Shown in pieces: positions 8,241 through 16,833 of a stretch of DNA of 64,000 nt. The notes under the pieces were generated by a model. That model did not search any database and had not been told where the DNA came from. It was given only the letters and a program-made list of their open reading frames with translations. The translations under genes were made by a program, and so were the position numbers. Source of the stretch: G963663525 sp963663525 (GTDB taxonomy: Bacteria > Myxococcota_A > SURF-8 > G963663525). Location: positions 186,001 to 250,000 of the forward strand of contig CAXXHC010000003.1 in NCBI GenBank assembly GCA_963663525.2, given 5' to 3'. Every line of letters begins with the position of its first letter. Within the stretch, counting starts at the first letter, position 1.

Positions 8241-8777
8241 ATGTCCATTTATACGATATTCCACGATCATAATTATTCCAATATTTCTTTCGTTGACCTG
8301 GATGATTACGACGATTGCGGCGATGTGGTTCGACCCTTCATCGGTGAAAAAGCCAGCCACCGGTATTCCCACAAATGGAAAGCACTCTACGGGGATGATT
8401 CACTGAAGCGGCCGAACTGTCCTTATCTAGGAGCAGGGTACATCGTGATCGACGAACAGGCCAAAGAGATACTCATGTCCCATATCGGCCACGAGGTCGA
8501 ACTGTTACCGATAGATATCGAGGGGCAACCCCATTACATCGTGAATATCATCAATGTCATCGATTGTCTTGACAAGGAGAACAGTGAAATCAAATATTTC
8601 AAATCGAATCCAACCAAGATTATGCGGATAGTCAAGCATGTTTTCCATGAGGAACATACGGTGGATTCCTTTATGTTCAAACTACCAAGCATAACACCGA
8701 TGTTTTGCACCCAGAAATTCAAGGACTTGGTGGAGCAGAACGAAATTACGGGCTTGAGGTTCGACAGGTTGAAGTAG
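8241..8777 (+). CDS. Imm11-like (DUF1629-type) immunity protein
   Basis: A 178-residue cytosolic protein with no signal peptide. Start ATG 8241 has a strong AAGGAGG site 6-7 nt upstream. The pattern LGAGYIVIDEQAKEIL ... ELLPIDIEGQPHYIVNIINV ... IDCLDKENSEI ... FKDLVEQNEITGLRFDRL resembles Imm11/DUF1629 immunity proteins of polymorphic toxin systems. Its place 11 bp after an AHH nuclease domain supports a role in neutralising that nuclease. The immunity gene is intact while the toxin is broken, a usual pattern in orphan immunity loci. Confidence 0.75.
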   Translation: MSIYTIFHDHNYSNISFVDLDDYDDCGDVVRPFIGEKASHRYSHKWKALYGDDSLKRPNCPYLGAGYIVIDEQAKEILMSHIGHEVELLPIDIEGQPHYIVNIINVIDCLDKENSEIKYFKSNPTKIMRIVKHVFHEEHTVDSFMFKLPSITPMFCTQKFKDLVEQNEITGLRFDRLK

Positions 8778-8781
8778 TGTT

Positions 8782-9090
8782 GTGGATGTGACTGACAACG
8801 TGTGTGGAGAAGAGTTTTTGAGAGAACTCAAAAAAACTGAACCCCGAAAACTTGCCACGGATTTGTCACGGAAAAAAGACATCCGCAGAGTTGTCAACGA
8901 ATTTGGACCAAAGTGGAGCAATGAAACCCACGTTCCTATGGGGACCGGTTGCTGCCACGTTCATACCGATACCTGCCATCATGGCCGTCAACTCGTCCCT
9001 GGATGGTATCGTCATCGGGAAAGTGTTTCGTTTATAGCTCATGACCCAATCTTTCGGCCAGGAGAGAATCAAACTACTGGATCGACATAA
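8782..9090 (+). CDS. Hypothetical ORF, possibly remnant
   Basis: An open frame of 102 residues without ATG start or clear ribosome site. The N-terminal half is charged and helical (EEFLRELKKTEPRKLATDLS); the rest is Cys/His-rich and low in similarity to anything I know. It may be remnant coding DNA following the immunity gene. Confidence 0.25.
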   Translation: MDVTDNVCGEEFLRELKKTEPRKLATDLSRKKDIRRVVNEFGPKWSNETHVPMGTGCCHVHTDTCHHGRQLVPGWYRHRESVSFIAHDPIFRPGENQTTGST

Positions 9091-9179
9091 GTATCATCTT
9101 GTCTGATACTGATACCTTGTCAAATTCTTGAGAATTCTAACTTGGGTGCAGTCGATTCATTGAAGACCTTCCAGGATCG

Positions 9180-9234
9180 TTGACCCAATCCCTGCTATCG
9201 TCTATAATGCAACTACATTGCAGAAAGAACGATA
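9180..9234 (+). promoter_or_regulatory. Promoter with nested palindromic operator
   Basis: TTGACC (9180-9185), 17-bp spacer and consensus TATAAT (9203-9208) form a sigma70-type promoter. The -10 is embedded in a nested inverted repeat: outer arms TATCGT (9196-9201) and ACGATA (9229-9234), inner arms TGCAA and TTGCA separated by ACTACA-like sequence. A dimeric repressor bound here would block the -10. Copied at 6705-6759. Confidence 0.75.
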
Positions 9235-9246
9235 GTGAGGTTTTCG

Positions 9247-10464
9247 ATGTACGTCTCCCGAACCCTGGAAGCATTCCTTGAAAAGGCCACCAAACAGTTC
9301 CCTGTCCTCATGGTGACGGGCGCCAGGCAGGTCGGCAAAACGACCCTACTCCAGCACCTAGCCGAAAAGAAACGGCAGTACGTCTCCCTCGACAATCCAT
9401 TGATTCTGAACCTGGCCAAAGAAGATCCAGCTTTGTTCTTCCAACGATACCAGCCCCCCATCCTGATCGACGAAATCCAGTATGCCCCCGAACTCCTGCC
9501 TTACATCAAGATGGCAGTGGACGAAGATCGAAACCCCGGACGGTTCTGGCTGACCGGCTCCCAGCAGTTCCACCTGATGAGAGATGTTTCCGAATCTCTG
9601 GCCGGTAGGGTTGGCATCGTCAACCTGCTGGGCATGTCCCGCGGGGAAATCGGGGAACTGGGACAAAAGGTGAAGCCATTCCTGCCGTCCAAGGGTAAGC
9701 AGACGAAGAAGGCCCCGACCGTTCTTGCCCTGCCGGAGCTTTACAAGTTGATCTGGAGGGGGAGTTTTCCTGCCGTGGCTCTGGATCGAAACGTAGATCG
9801 GAACCTTTTTTACAGTTCGTATGTCCAGACTTGCATCCAACGGGACGTTCGGGATTTGACCAAGGTCGGGGACGAAATGGCCTTCCTTCGGTTTCTCCGG
9901 GCCTGTGCCGCCCGAACCGGGCAACTCCTGAACATGACGGACATGGCCAGAGATGCCGACATTGCCGTCAATACGGCTAAGAACTGGTTGTCCATCCTTC
10001 AGGCTTCGGGGGTGGTCTACCTGCTGGAGCCGTACCATACGAACGTCACCAAACGGCTGGTGAAGACTCCGAAGCTATACATGTTGGACACCGGCCTGTG
10101 TGCCTACCTGACCGAATGGTCGAGTCCCAAAACCCTGGAGGCCGGGGCTATGTCGGGAGCCGTTCTTGAGACGTGGATCATTGTGGAACTCCTGAAAAGC
10201 TACTGGCACAACGGCTTGCAGGCTCCGTTTTACTACTACCGGGACAAAGACCAGAAAGAGGTTGACCTGCTGATCGTTCAGGACGGAACGATTCATCCGG
10301 TGGAAATCAAGAAGACGGCTTCCCCCGGCAAGAAGGATGTCCGGCATTTTCAGGTGCTGGACAAGTTGAACCTGCCGGTCGGAGACGGGGCGATCATCTG
10401 TCTTGCTACGGAGTCATTGCCACTCACGGAGTCGGTCTGTTCGGTACCGGTGGGGATGGTGTAA
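9247..10464 (+). CDS. AAA-family ATPase with DUF4143 domain
   Basis: A 405-residue ATPase. Walker A is VTGARQVGKTTLL (about residues 24-36), Walker B PPILIDEIQYAPEL, and a sensor-like FWLTGSQQFHLM follows. The C-terminal half is the DUF4143 region: ERLV-like KRLVKTPKLYMLDTGLCAYL, then a PD-(D/E)XK-like block KEVDLLIVQDG...HPVEIKK. Cellular function of these abundant ATPases is not established. ATG 9247 is preferred (GAGG 6 nt upstream); the frame opens at GTG 9235, inside the operator. It is expressed from the palindromic promoter just upstream and appears intact. Confidence 0.9.
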   Translation: MYVSRTLEAFLEKATKQFPVLMVTGARQVGKTTLLQHLAEKKRQYVSLDNPLILNLAKEDPALFFQRYQPPILIDEIQYAPELLPYIKMAVDEDRNPGRFWLTGSQQFHLMRDVSESLAGRVGIVNLLGMSRGEIGELGQKVKPFLPSKGKQTKKAPTVLALPELYKLIWRGSFPAVALDRNVDRNLFYSSYVQTCIQRDVRDLTKVGDEMAFLRFLRACAARTGQLLNMTDMARDADIAVNTAKNWLSILQASGVVYLLEPYHTNVTKRLVKTPKLYMLDTGLCAYLTEWSSPKTLEAGAMSGAVLETWIIVELLKSYWHNGLQAPFYYYRDKDQKEVDLLIVQDGTIHPVEIKKTASPGKKDVRHFQVLDKLNLPVGDGAIICLATESLPLTESVCSVPVGMV

Positions 10465-10600
10465 GGATTCATTGCCTTGAATCGTGCCGACATTACTCGG
10501 CAGGAATGAATCAGGCAAATAACGGACAATACGAGTGAAATACCCATGAAAAAATCCACCATCCTCGCAACACCGCGAGAATCCTTATGAAAACGGCAAC

Positions 10601-10630
10601 GCCCGTCCGGGATCGCCGGGCGGGCGCTTT
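10601..10630. terminator. GC-rich hairpin beside the right tmRNA-tail repeat
   Basis: GCCCGTCCGG pairs with CCGGGCGGGC around a GATCG loop, followed by GCTTTT on the plus strand. It could end the ATPase transcript, and on the minus strand sits where a tmRNA terminator would be. Confidence 0.65.
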
Positions 10631-10658
10631 TCGAGTTAGAGACTTTTCCGAAAAATAG

Positions 10659-10689
10659 ATTGGTGGAGGCGGGGGGAATCGAATGCCCC
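10659..10689 (-). repeat. tmRNA 3'-end copy, att-like direct repeat 2
   Basis: Perfect 31-bp match to 6327-6357, in the same orientation, reading ATTCCCCCCGCCTCCACCA on the minus strand. With the first copy it brackets 4.3 kb holding the toxin remnant, immunity gene and DUF4143 ATPase. No integrase lies inside. Confidence 0.75.
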
Positions 10690-10851
10690 TACACCAAATT
10701 GGAAAACTTTAATAATTACGTGACCTTGGCTGGTTTTCCTCAATGATTCTGGAAAGTTGTATGCTCCGCTTAAACCCGTTTAGAACCGTCTCTTTCCCTT
10801 TTGTGGAGGCTCTTTACAGCACGTATACAGCACGGGAAACAAATACCTGAA

Positions 10852-13218
10852 TCATTGTCCCAACCACTGCCCATCCGTGGTTCGAATCAGGATTTGACCA
10901 GCTCTACCACCTGCTAAAACCTCCCCGGTAGGTAAAAGCGCGAGTTCGAACACATTTCCATCCGTTTCGAAACTCCAAATGTAAGGGTATGGATCATTGT
11001 ATCCAGAATAATAATGTGTTGATATCGCGAAATAATGGTCCAGTTCCCCGCTCGCCGGGTCGTATTCATACGGTCCAGGTGCGATGATCCACCGTCCGTC
11101 GGGCATTTGGACGGCATCCTGGAGATTCACTGGACTACCGCTGTACTCGATCTGTGGAACGACCTCTTCGATGGATGTCTCCCCCTGGCCACTGATTTCC
11201 CGAATGCCCTCTTCATTGCAGAAAAACAGACGGTCGTCATGCGTCCGGTATTGCCCTTCTTCTGGGAATTCCACATAGAGCTTGGCGGTAGCTCCTTGCA
11301 ACAGGTAGAGTTGTGTGGAATCGGGTTCGTAGTAAACCATGTTGTTGACCTGAACATACGCCTGCCCACCACAGGAAAGCAGGCGTATCGGCTTGAATTT
11401 ATTGGGAAACTGGATGCCCTTCACTTCTTCCCATACCAATGGTTCCGCTTGAGGATCAGAAGTATAGTACAATCGGCTGTCCTCCCCGTATTCGTCGTAA
11501 ATTCCCACTACGTAAAGGCCACCATCGTGAACGCGCAGGACGCTCCGGCCTTCGAGCCACTCGGAAGTCGGGCCTTGGATGCTCGACCATTCGTCGCCGA
11601 TCCCATGGATCACTTCCGGTCGTTCGCCCACCACCCAGATTTCTTTTCCATCGTCGTAAAGAGCCATAGCCCCTTCGGAATCGGGGTAGGCTTCTTCCCA
11701 TTCATGGCAATCGGTACGCCGTATCACGGGAAGCCGAAATCCCGTAACATGCACCCGGAACCGGTCATCGCAGGCGGTATGCACTGCCAACGAACGCACG
11801 TAGGCATGAGATTGGTAGCCCGGCAAAGCCAACAATGGATGGCGATATGCCAACTCCCAGCGGATTTCCTGGGGATTGTACTTGAAGTGTCCAAACGCGC
11901 CAGGGGCATAGAGGCTATCCACGCCAAGACCATACATTTGGTATGCCGCCCAACCACCATAGCCGGTACAAGGCCAGGTAGGCTCTATGCCCTCGAAATC
12001 TTCCATTCCAGGTTGTTTGATGAAGAAAAAGGAAGCACCATCGTTGTTGGGGTTGTTGGGATAAACGCTTTTCGAACCGTAAACAATTCCGGTGGACCAA
12101 TCCTTCCAGGACATCAAAGGCTGATGATTGCCAATTTCGCCAGAAGGTACATAATTCGTTATGCTCGCCGGATCACTCAGCATTCCTTCCACATGAAGAT
12201 TGGATCCTCCTGCATAGAATTCGCAGGTTTCCGGTTGGATCGTGGCAGAGTAAAATGACGTAGTGAAACTCTCATCTGGAGCTTGCCAAATAAGATCCAA
12301 AGCATCCTCTTCTTCCGTTACACGAAAAATTGCAGCCGTCATTGCAGGGTTTTCTTCATACTTTATTCCACCGAAAAAATATGTATATCCGCCACACTCG
12401 AACAATCTGTCAGATGAATTGTGCATTGTATTTTCATTCGCATCCGTAACCTGCACCGTAGTTGCTACGTTTCCATCCCAGCGCGTGAAACTTCGAAAGA
12501 TTCCTGTCGACCATGACCATATGGTTCCGTTGGAATCCACATCGAGATCATCAACGATATAAGGACCGTCACTGAAATTTTCATACTCCAAATGCCATTG
12601 ACTATCACCTTCCCTGAAACGATAAAGTACGTCTCCTCTTGGTGTGCCACCTGCAGCGTACCATTCTCTATGGTCGCCTTCTACAGTATGAAGAACATAT
12701 ACATTTTCCGGAAAAAACGTCGTCGGCTCCTCATTGGGAGGAATCAGGATGATGTTTCCACTTCCGCTAAAAACAACGGAACCATCGTAAGAATGCTCAA
12801 TGTGCGTCCATCCCCCATCGGGAAACATTCTCGGAAAATCAAGGATCCAACGGCTGAGTTTTCTTTCCGGCAGGGAGCATTCGACGCCATTGGGATATAT
12901 CTGAGGATCGCTTGCCAAGCAGATTTCCGAATCGGGTTCATCGTCGTCCAATTCTTCGATGTCGGATTTTTCCTCATTTTCTTCGGCAAAATCCAAGTCT
13001 TTCTCTACAATTGAGTCGAAGTTGTCATCGTCCTTGTCGAAGTGATCCACCTCTTCATTATTTGTATCAGTGAAATCTACGGCATCGAGATCACCGATAG
13101 CTTGCGTCTGGCCGCTATTGCCACACCCTCCCCCAGCAAGGAGTAGCAATACGATAAACCTTGCGGAGGTTAACCTCCGCAAGGCCTTAAAATTGAAAGT
13201 GCTTTTTGGGCTTATCAT
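10852..13218 (-). CDS. Propeller-like surface lipoprotein with acidic linker
   Basis: A protein of about 788 residues. The N-terminus (MISPKSTFNFKALRRLTSAR, then FIVLLLLAGGGC) is a signal peptide with a lipobox-like end. A very acidic linker of ~85 residues follows (VDHFDKDDDNFDS, EENEEKSDIEELDDDEPDSE). The rest has repeated aromatic beta-strand units (DVDSNGTIWSWSTGIF, ALYDDGKEIWVVGERPEVI, RVHDGGLYVVGIYDEYG) as in beta-propeller sensors or surface proteins. No catalytic motif is recognised. ATG 13218 avoids overlap with the upstream gene, which ends at 13224. A perfect 26-bp palindrome lies within the signal-peptide codons. Confidence 0.7.
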   Translation of the reverse strand: MISPKSTFNFKALRRLTSARFIVLLLLAGGGCGNSGQTQAIGDLDAVDFTDTNNEEVDHFDKDDDNFDSIVEKDLDFAEENEEKSDIEELDDDEPDSEICLASDPQIYPNGVECSLPERKLSRWILDFPRMFPDGGWTHIEHSYDGSVVFSGSGNIILIPPNEEPTTFFPENVYVLHTVEGDHREWYAAGGTPRGDVLYRFREGDSQWHLEYENFSDGPYIVDDLDVDSNGTIWSWSTGIFRSFTRWDGNVATTVQVTDANENTMHNSSDRLFECGGYTYFFGGIKYEENPAMTAAIFRVTEEEDALDLIWQAPDESFTTSFYSATIQPETCEFYAGGSNLHVEGMLSDPASITNYVPSGEIGNHQPLMSWKDWSTGIVYGSKSVYPNNPNNDGASFFFIKQPGMEDFEGIEPTWPCTGYGGWAAYQMYGLGVDSLYAPGAFGHFKYNPQEIRWELAYRHPLLALPGYQSHAYVRSLAVHTACDDRFRVHVTGFRLPVIRRTDCHEWEEAYPDSEGAMALYDDGKEIWVVGERPEVIHGIGDEWSSIQGPTSEWLEGRSVLRVHDGGLYVVGIYDEYGEDSRLYYTSDPQAEPLVWEEVKGIQFPNKFKPIRLLSCGGQAYVQVNNMVYYEPDSTQLYLLQGATAKLYVEFPEEGQYRTHDDRLFFCNEEGIREISGQGETSIEEVVPQIEYSGSPVNLQDAVQMPDGRWIIAPGPYEYDPASGELDHYFAISTHYYSGYNDPYPYIWSFETDGNVFELALLPTGEVLAGGRAGQILIRTTDGQWLGQ
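13159..13184 (-). promoter_or_regulatory. Perfect palindrome in signal-peptide codons
   Basis: The 26 bp from 13159 to 13184 equal their own reverse complement: arms CCTTGCGGAGG and CCTCCGCAAGG around TTAA. On the minus strand it is followed by GTTTAT and lies 40 nt past the beta-helix gene stop, so it could terminate that transcript, yet it also encodes RRLTSAR of the next protein. It may be an attenuating structure. Confidence 0.55.
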
Positions 13219-13223
13219 ATTTT

Positions 13224-15503
13224 TTACTGTGACGAGCAATCTGCTTGATAGGTTGCCGAATTCCACGTACCAGATATACTATTGACTACGGTTATATTGT
13301 CACTACATTCAGCCTCATAACCTTTTCTTACATATCCATCTGTCAATCCGGTAGTACCATCATTCGTGAAAAAGTTGTTGGGAGCCATCCAGTGTGTAAA
13401 ATAGTCACAACATTCAAAAGTTCCACAAGAGCCATGTTCGGTTAATGCCACGTGATAATTATATGGGTCATATGGGACTTTTATGTAGTTCGCCTGTCTA
13501 TTGTTATAATCACCTCCAAGGACAAATGAATTCGCTAAATCGTCGTAATAAGCCGCTCTTACACCTACAATATTTGCAGTAATAGTGTTGCAACGAAAAT
13601 GATTCGTCATTGATGAGGACGAATTAACAATAGATACACCAGTTGATAGCGATGAGATAGTATTTCTGTAAATCCTGAACTCCTCAACCAAATCGATAGA
13701 AATACCTGTAATCCAGTTCTCAATTACATTATCCTCTAATACCATTTCCTCCCCATAGGTTTTGCTTATGCTCGTACTGCTGATCACATTTGGATCACTA
13801 ATAAGTTCATTATTCCTGATATACGTATTATCTCCATCAAGTGAATAGAGAAAACGGGCATGCTCTGAAGTTGGATAATCTGCCATTCCATAATCTATAT
13901 GGTGTATATTTAGCGAGTCGGTCCAATTTGCTACTATGCCGGTACCACAATCCCATAGATCAGGATAATCGGGAATTCCATCAAGAATCCCCTCGATTTC
14001 GACAGAATCACTATTCTGTATTAGCATACACACTCCTCGCATATTAGCTTTCTCGGCGTTCCATACCCAGTTACTATATAAATAGACATCCTCTTCATTG
14101 TCAATGTATATTCCTGCATCATAATCACTAAACACATTTGTCATTTCTAGGCAACCAATGATATTGCCTGTAATATTGACCTCTCCGTAGGCACTGTATG
14201 TGCTGTTATATATGGAGCTAATACCGTTATTCTCGAAGCCATTCATAACATTGTACTGTACCAAGCCATCTGCGGTATTGTTTTTAAGGTCGATCACTTT
14301 CTCCCACAAAACATCCTCGGTGGAAGCATTGCTAAAAACATTGCTTTCGATGATGAAGGGGTCGCTGTCGACGACATTGGAGCAGCTTTCCACACGAATC
14401 GCGTAATAGGAGTACACAAGCGGGTCTTCATCCACATCGGCAAAGGAAAAGAGGTTGCCCTCGATGTCGATCCGGTCGGCCTCGGTGTTGCCGTTAATCC
14501 AAATCCCTCTCAAAACAGGATTGTAAAATTCATTTTCGAGAATTTCAACCTCTCCAGTGCCATTGAAATACATCAATTGTGCCGTATTCCAAACTTCAGT
14601 GAGGTCCATGTGAAAATCGGAATCTCCCTGAACACGAAACATGTAATTGTTGTCCCAAGGACTGTAACAAGAGACTGTCATCGGAAATTTGTGGACGACT
14701 CCACTATCACCCGACAATGAGAGAGATGAGCTGTCTTCGACTAGAAAACGTGGTGAAGTGTAGGCCCCGCTGAATACCGTTTCAACGTCTTCGAAATCAA
14801 TGGTCGAACTAAGCAACCCACTTCCATACGCATAAATGCGTGTCGATATTTCAAAATATGAATTCACACCGTAAAAGTTCGATCCTTCCAAATTCATCCG
14901 ATCACCCACGTATATCATTGCATCCGAGGTTGCTTCCGAGGTTATTGTCAAAGTCGAACCATCGTAAACAAGAATATCATCGTTGATATCGATCGTGCAA
15001 CCTTGGATGACAAGATGACATCCGTCCTCAATAATCAGATCACGGCTGATATTTCCGGGACAAGTACCTCCGCTGCTACTCCACGTCCACGTAGTGGCGC
15101 CACCGCTACAAACCATATCCGAACCCACGGTTGCACACGTACATGTGGACCGGGTTCCACTTTCCGTACTTCGACCGACCGGTCGGTCATCCTGCATTTT
15201 TTCGGAAAGTGTTTCTGCTTCGCTATCGAGGAAAGAAGGAACGTTTTCCGATTCGCGTTCCAACGAGCTTGTCGCCTTGTACCCATACTTTTCTTTGGCT
15301 TCCTTCGGCGAAGGCCACCCTTTCTTTATACGCATTTTTTCGATCAGCGCTTTCACATCCGGTCCATTTTGGAAATCCTCCTCGGAAAATCCGAAATGAT
15401 CCATCGGGTTCGCTTTCTTCTCGGCAGCAAAACCGTTGGAAAACGTGAAGGAAAAAAGGATACATACGACAAACAGAACGCTCGCAATCCGGTACCGTTT
15501 CAT
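13224..15503 (-). CDS. Secreted right-handed beta-helix protein
   Basis: A 759-residue exported protein. I chose ATG 15503 because AAGGAG lies 7 nt upstream; it starts MKRYRIASVLFVVCILFSFTF and has a signal peptide ending near GFA-AEKK. A charged segment follows, then a short Cys-containing stretch (CTCATVGSDMVCSGG). From about residue 150 onwards the protein has parallel beta-helix rungs: repeated short strands with Asn/Ser/Asp turns (IDIEGNLFSFADVDE, IEIESNVF-like, GEVNITGNIIGC, VYLYSNWVWN). Such helices serve as polysaccharide-active enzymes or adhesins; no active site is recognisable. It is AT-richer than its neighbours. The next gene starts 6 bp after its stop. Confidence 0.7.
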   Translation of the reverse strand: MKRYRIASVLFVVCILFSFTFSNGFAAEKKANPMDHFGFSEEDFQNGPDVKALIEKMRIKKGWPSPKEAKEKYGYKATSSLERESENVPSFLDSEAETLSEKMQDDRPVGRSTESGTRSTCTCATVGSDMVCSGGATTWTWSSSGGTCPGNISRDLIIEDGCHLVIQGCTIDINDDILVYDGSTLTITSEATSDAMIYVGDRMNLEGSNFYGVNSYFEISTRIYAYGSGLLSSTIDFEDVETVFSGAYTSPRFLVEDSSSLSLSGDSGVVHKFPMTVSCYSPWDNNYMFRVQGDSDFHMDLTEVWNTAQLMYFNGTGEVEILENEFYNPVLRGIWINGNTEADRIDIEGNLFSFADVDEDPLVYSYYAIRVESCSNVVDSDPFIIESNVFSNASTEDVLWEKVIDLKNNTADGLVQYNVMNGFENNGISSIYNSTYSAYGEVNITGNIIGCLEMTNVFSDYDAGIYIDNEEDVYLYSNWVWNAEKANMRGVCMLIQNSDSVEIEGILDGIPDYPDLWDCGTGIVANWTDSLNIHHIDYGMADYPTSEHARFLYSLDGDNTYIRNNELISDPNVISSTSISKTYGEEMVLEDNVIENWITGISIDLVEEFRIYRNTISSLSTGVSIVNSSSSMTNHFRCNTITANIVGVRAAYYDDLANSFVLGGDYNNRQANYIKVPYDPYNYHVALTEHGSCGTFECCDYFTHWMAPNNFFTNDGTTGLTDGYVRKGYEAECSDNITVVNSISGTWNSATYQADCSSQ

Positions 15504-15928
15504 TTCCAGGCTCCTTCGTTTGAAAAAAGAGAACAAAACCGCGATAGTACGTAAACCAACCAATCGGGCGAATCCTCGATGATCGTTTTTCTGTAGATTT
15601 TACGAGTAGACTCATATGCTTTGGAATGCATTACATATCACCAGATTAAAAGCATTACAGCGACCTGCCAACGAGAGACTATTCTGGACTCAAAAGGCTT
15701 GCGAGGAATCGGAATGATGAGGAAAGGTGCCTTTACAAGCATAAATGTAATAAATAAGACGTCAAGAGAAAGTTCTTTTGTGAATATTAAACCCTTATTA
15801 ATATTCTACAATGTACATTATCAAACTGGAACGCTTTATTGCTTATACTATCGACTTTATAGATTTTCCTTGCCAAAAGTTGACACAAGGTAATATTGAG
15901 CGGATCCAGTCAAAGTCCATATTGACTT
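15504..15928. other. AT-rich intergenic, no gene seen
   Basis: Likely holds the promoter of the beta-helix gene on the minus strand. No open frame with a ribosome site is visible. Confidence 0.5.
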
Positions 15929-15933
15929 AGAGT

Positions 15934-16410
15934 CTATCCCAGTAGGCCGGAAGCGCGCCAAGTAATAATTCCGAGGGCGAAATGTAGCATGGCTAGATAG
16001 CAATCGGCGCGTTTCTCCCAGCGGATTAGTATTCGCCGGAAACGGTTCAACCAACTGTGCGTCCGTTCCACCACCCAACGTCGCGCCTTGAAACCAGCCT
16101 CATCCTTGATCGCCTTCGCCTCCTCGCCCCGCGAACGAATGTGAGCCGTGAACCCGAATGCCTTCACCAATTCCCGAACCTCGTCGAAGTCGTAGCCCTT
16201 GTCCAAGCACAACCCTTGCGGTTTCTTTCGCGTAGGCCTCGGACGTTTCGTTTCGATGCTTTCCAGCGTCGCCTTCACCAGCTTCATGTCATGCCGGTTC
16301 GCCCCGTCCACGGCCACGGCCAACGGGATTCCCTTCGCCTCCACCAACAGACTTCGCTTGACCCCTTGTTTTCCGCGGTCGGTAGGGTTTCGGCCCGTTT
16401 TTTTCCCCAC
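15934..16410 (-). CDS. IS5-family transposase, C-terminal DDE part
   Basis: 158 residues: SLLVEAKGIPLAVAVDGANR, then GLCLDKGYDFDEVREL (second catalytic Asp region) and RRWVVERTHSWLNRFRRILI, the conserved Y/R-x-VVERTHSW glutamate block. Overlaps the N-terminal part in another frame at a run of seven A (GGGAAAAAAACGGG on the minus strand). Confidence 0.85.
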   Translation of the reverse strand: MGKKTGRNPTDRGKQGVKRSLLVEAKGIPLAVAVDGANRHDMKLVKATLESIETKRPRPTRKKPQGLCLDKGYDFDEVRELVKAFGFTAHIRSRGEEAKAIKDEAGFKARRWVVERTHSWLNRFRRILIRWEKRADCYLAMLHFALGIITWRASGLLG

Positions 16411-16765
16411 CCAGCGGAGCTTTCGTCATCGCGCCATCCAGAGAAAGCCACAACCAGTCGATGCCTTCAAGCTTGTCGTACTCCAACAAGCCTTGCCGCC
16501 AGAATTCTTCGAACACCCCGGCTTCGGTCCATTCCCTGAATCGGCGATAGCTGGAACTGCACGAACAGATCCTCGTGGCATTCAGCGCATTCCACTGACA
16601 GCCCGTCCGCAACACGAACAGAATACCGTTCATCGCATCCCGGTCGGGAACGCGAGGATTGTGGCATCCCAATGGATGAGGTTTGCGTTCGGGAAGAGAT
16701 TTCTCCATCTTTTCCCACAACTCGTCCGGGATTCTCCATCCATCATCTTGGGTTGCCAATCCCAT
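16289..16765 (-). CDS. IS5-family transposase, N-terminal part
   Basis: The DUF4096-type N-terminal half: MGLATQDDGWRIPDELWEKM, then ILFVLRTGCQWNALN and WLWLSLDGAMTKAPLGGEK (first catalytic Asp). It shifts into the C-terminal part at an A7 run. Phase comparison needs a +1 (or -2) change, so this may be programmed shifting or a single-base lesion. Confidence 0.82.
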   Translation of the reverse strand: MGLATQDDGWRIPDELWEKMEKSLPERKPHPLGCHNPRVPDRDAMNGILFVLRTGCQWNALNATRICSCSSSYRRFREWTEAGVFEEFWRQGLLEYDKLEGIDWLWLSLDGAMTKAPLGGEKNGPKPYRPRKTRGQAKSVGGGEGNPVGRGRGRGEPA

Positions 16766-16833
16766 ATTTATCTCCTGTAAATATACTATATTCACAGGAC
16801 TATAGCACAATTCACCCTACTGGGATAGGCTCT

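Larger units (their letters stand above)
10465..10851. other. Intergenic with terminator and tmRNA-tail repeat
   Basis: No gene. It holds the hairpin at 10601-10625, the second att-like repeat (10659-10689) and, at about 10815-10840, a short direct repeat TACAGCACG/TACAGCACG. No tmRNA body is present between 10690 and the lipoprotein gene end at 10852. Confidence 0.6.
15929..16833. mobile_element. IS5-family (IS427-like) insertion sequence
   Basis: A 905-bp element with near-perfect 18-bp inverted repeats: AGAGTCTATCCCAGTAGG at 15929-15946 and CCTACTGGGATAGGCTCT at 16816-16833 (one mismatch). Flanking bases (ACTTAGAG / CTCTAAG) fit a short TA-type target. It encodes a split transposase on the minus strand. 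Confidence 0.88.
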
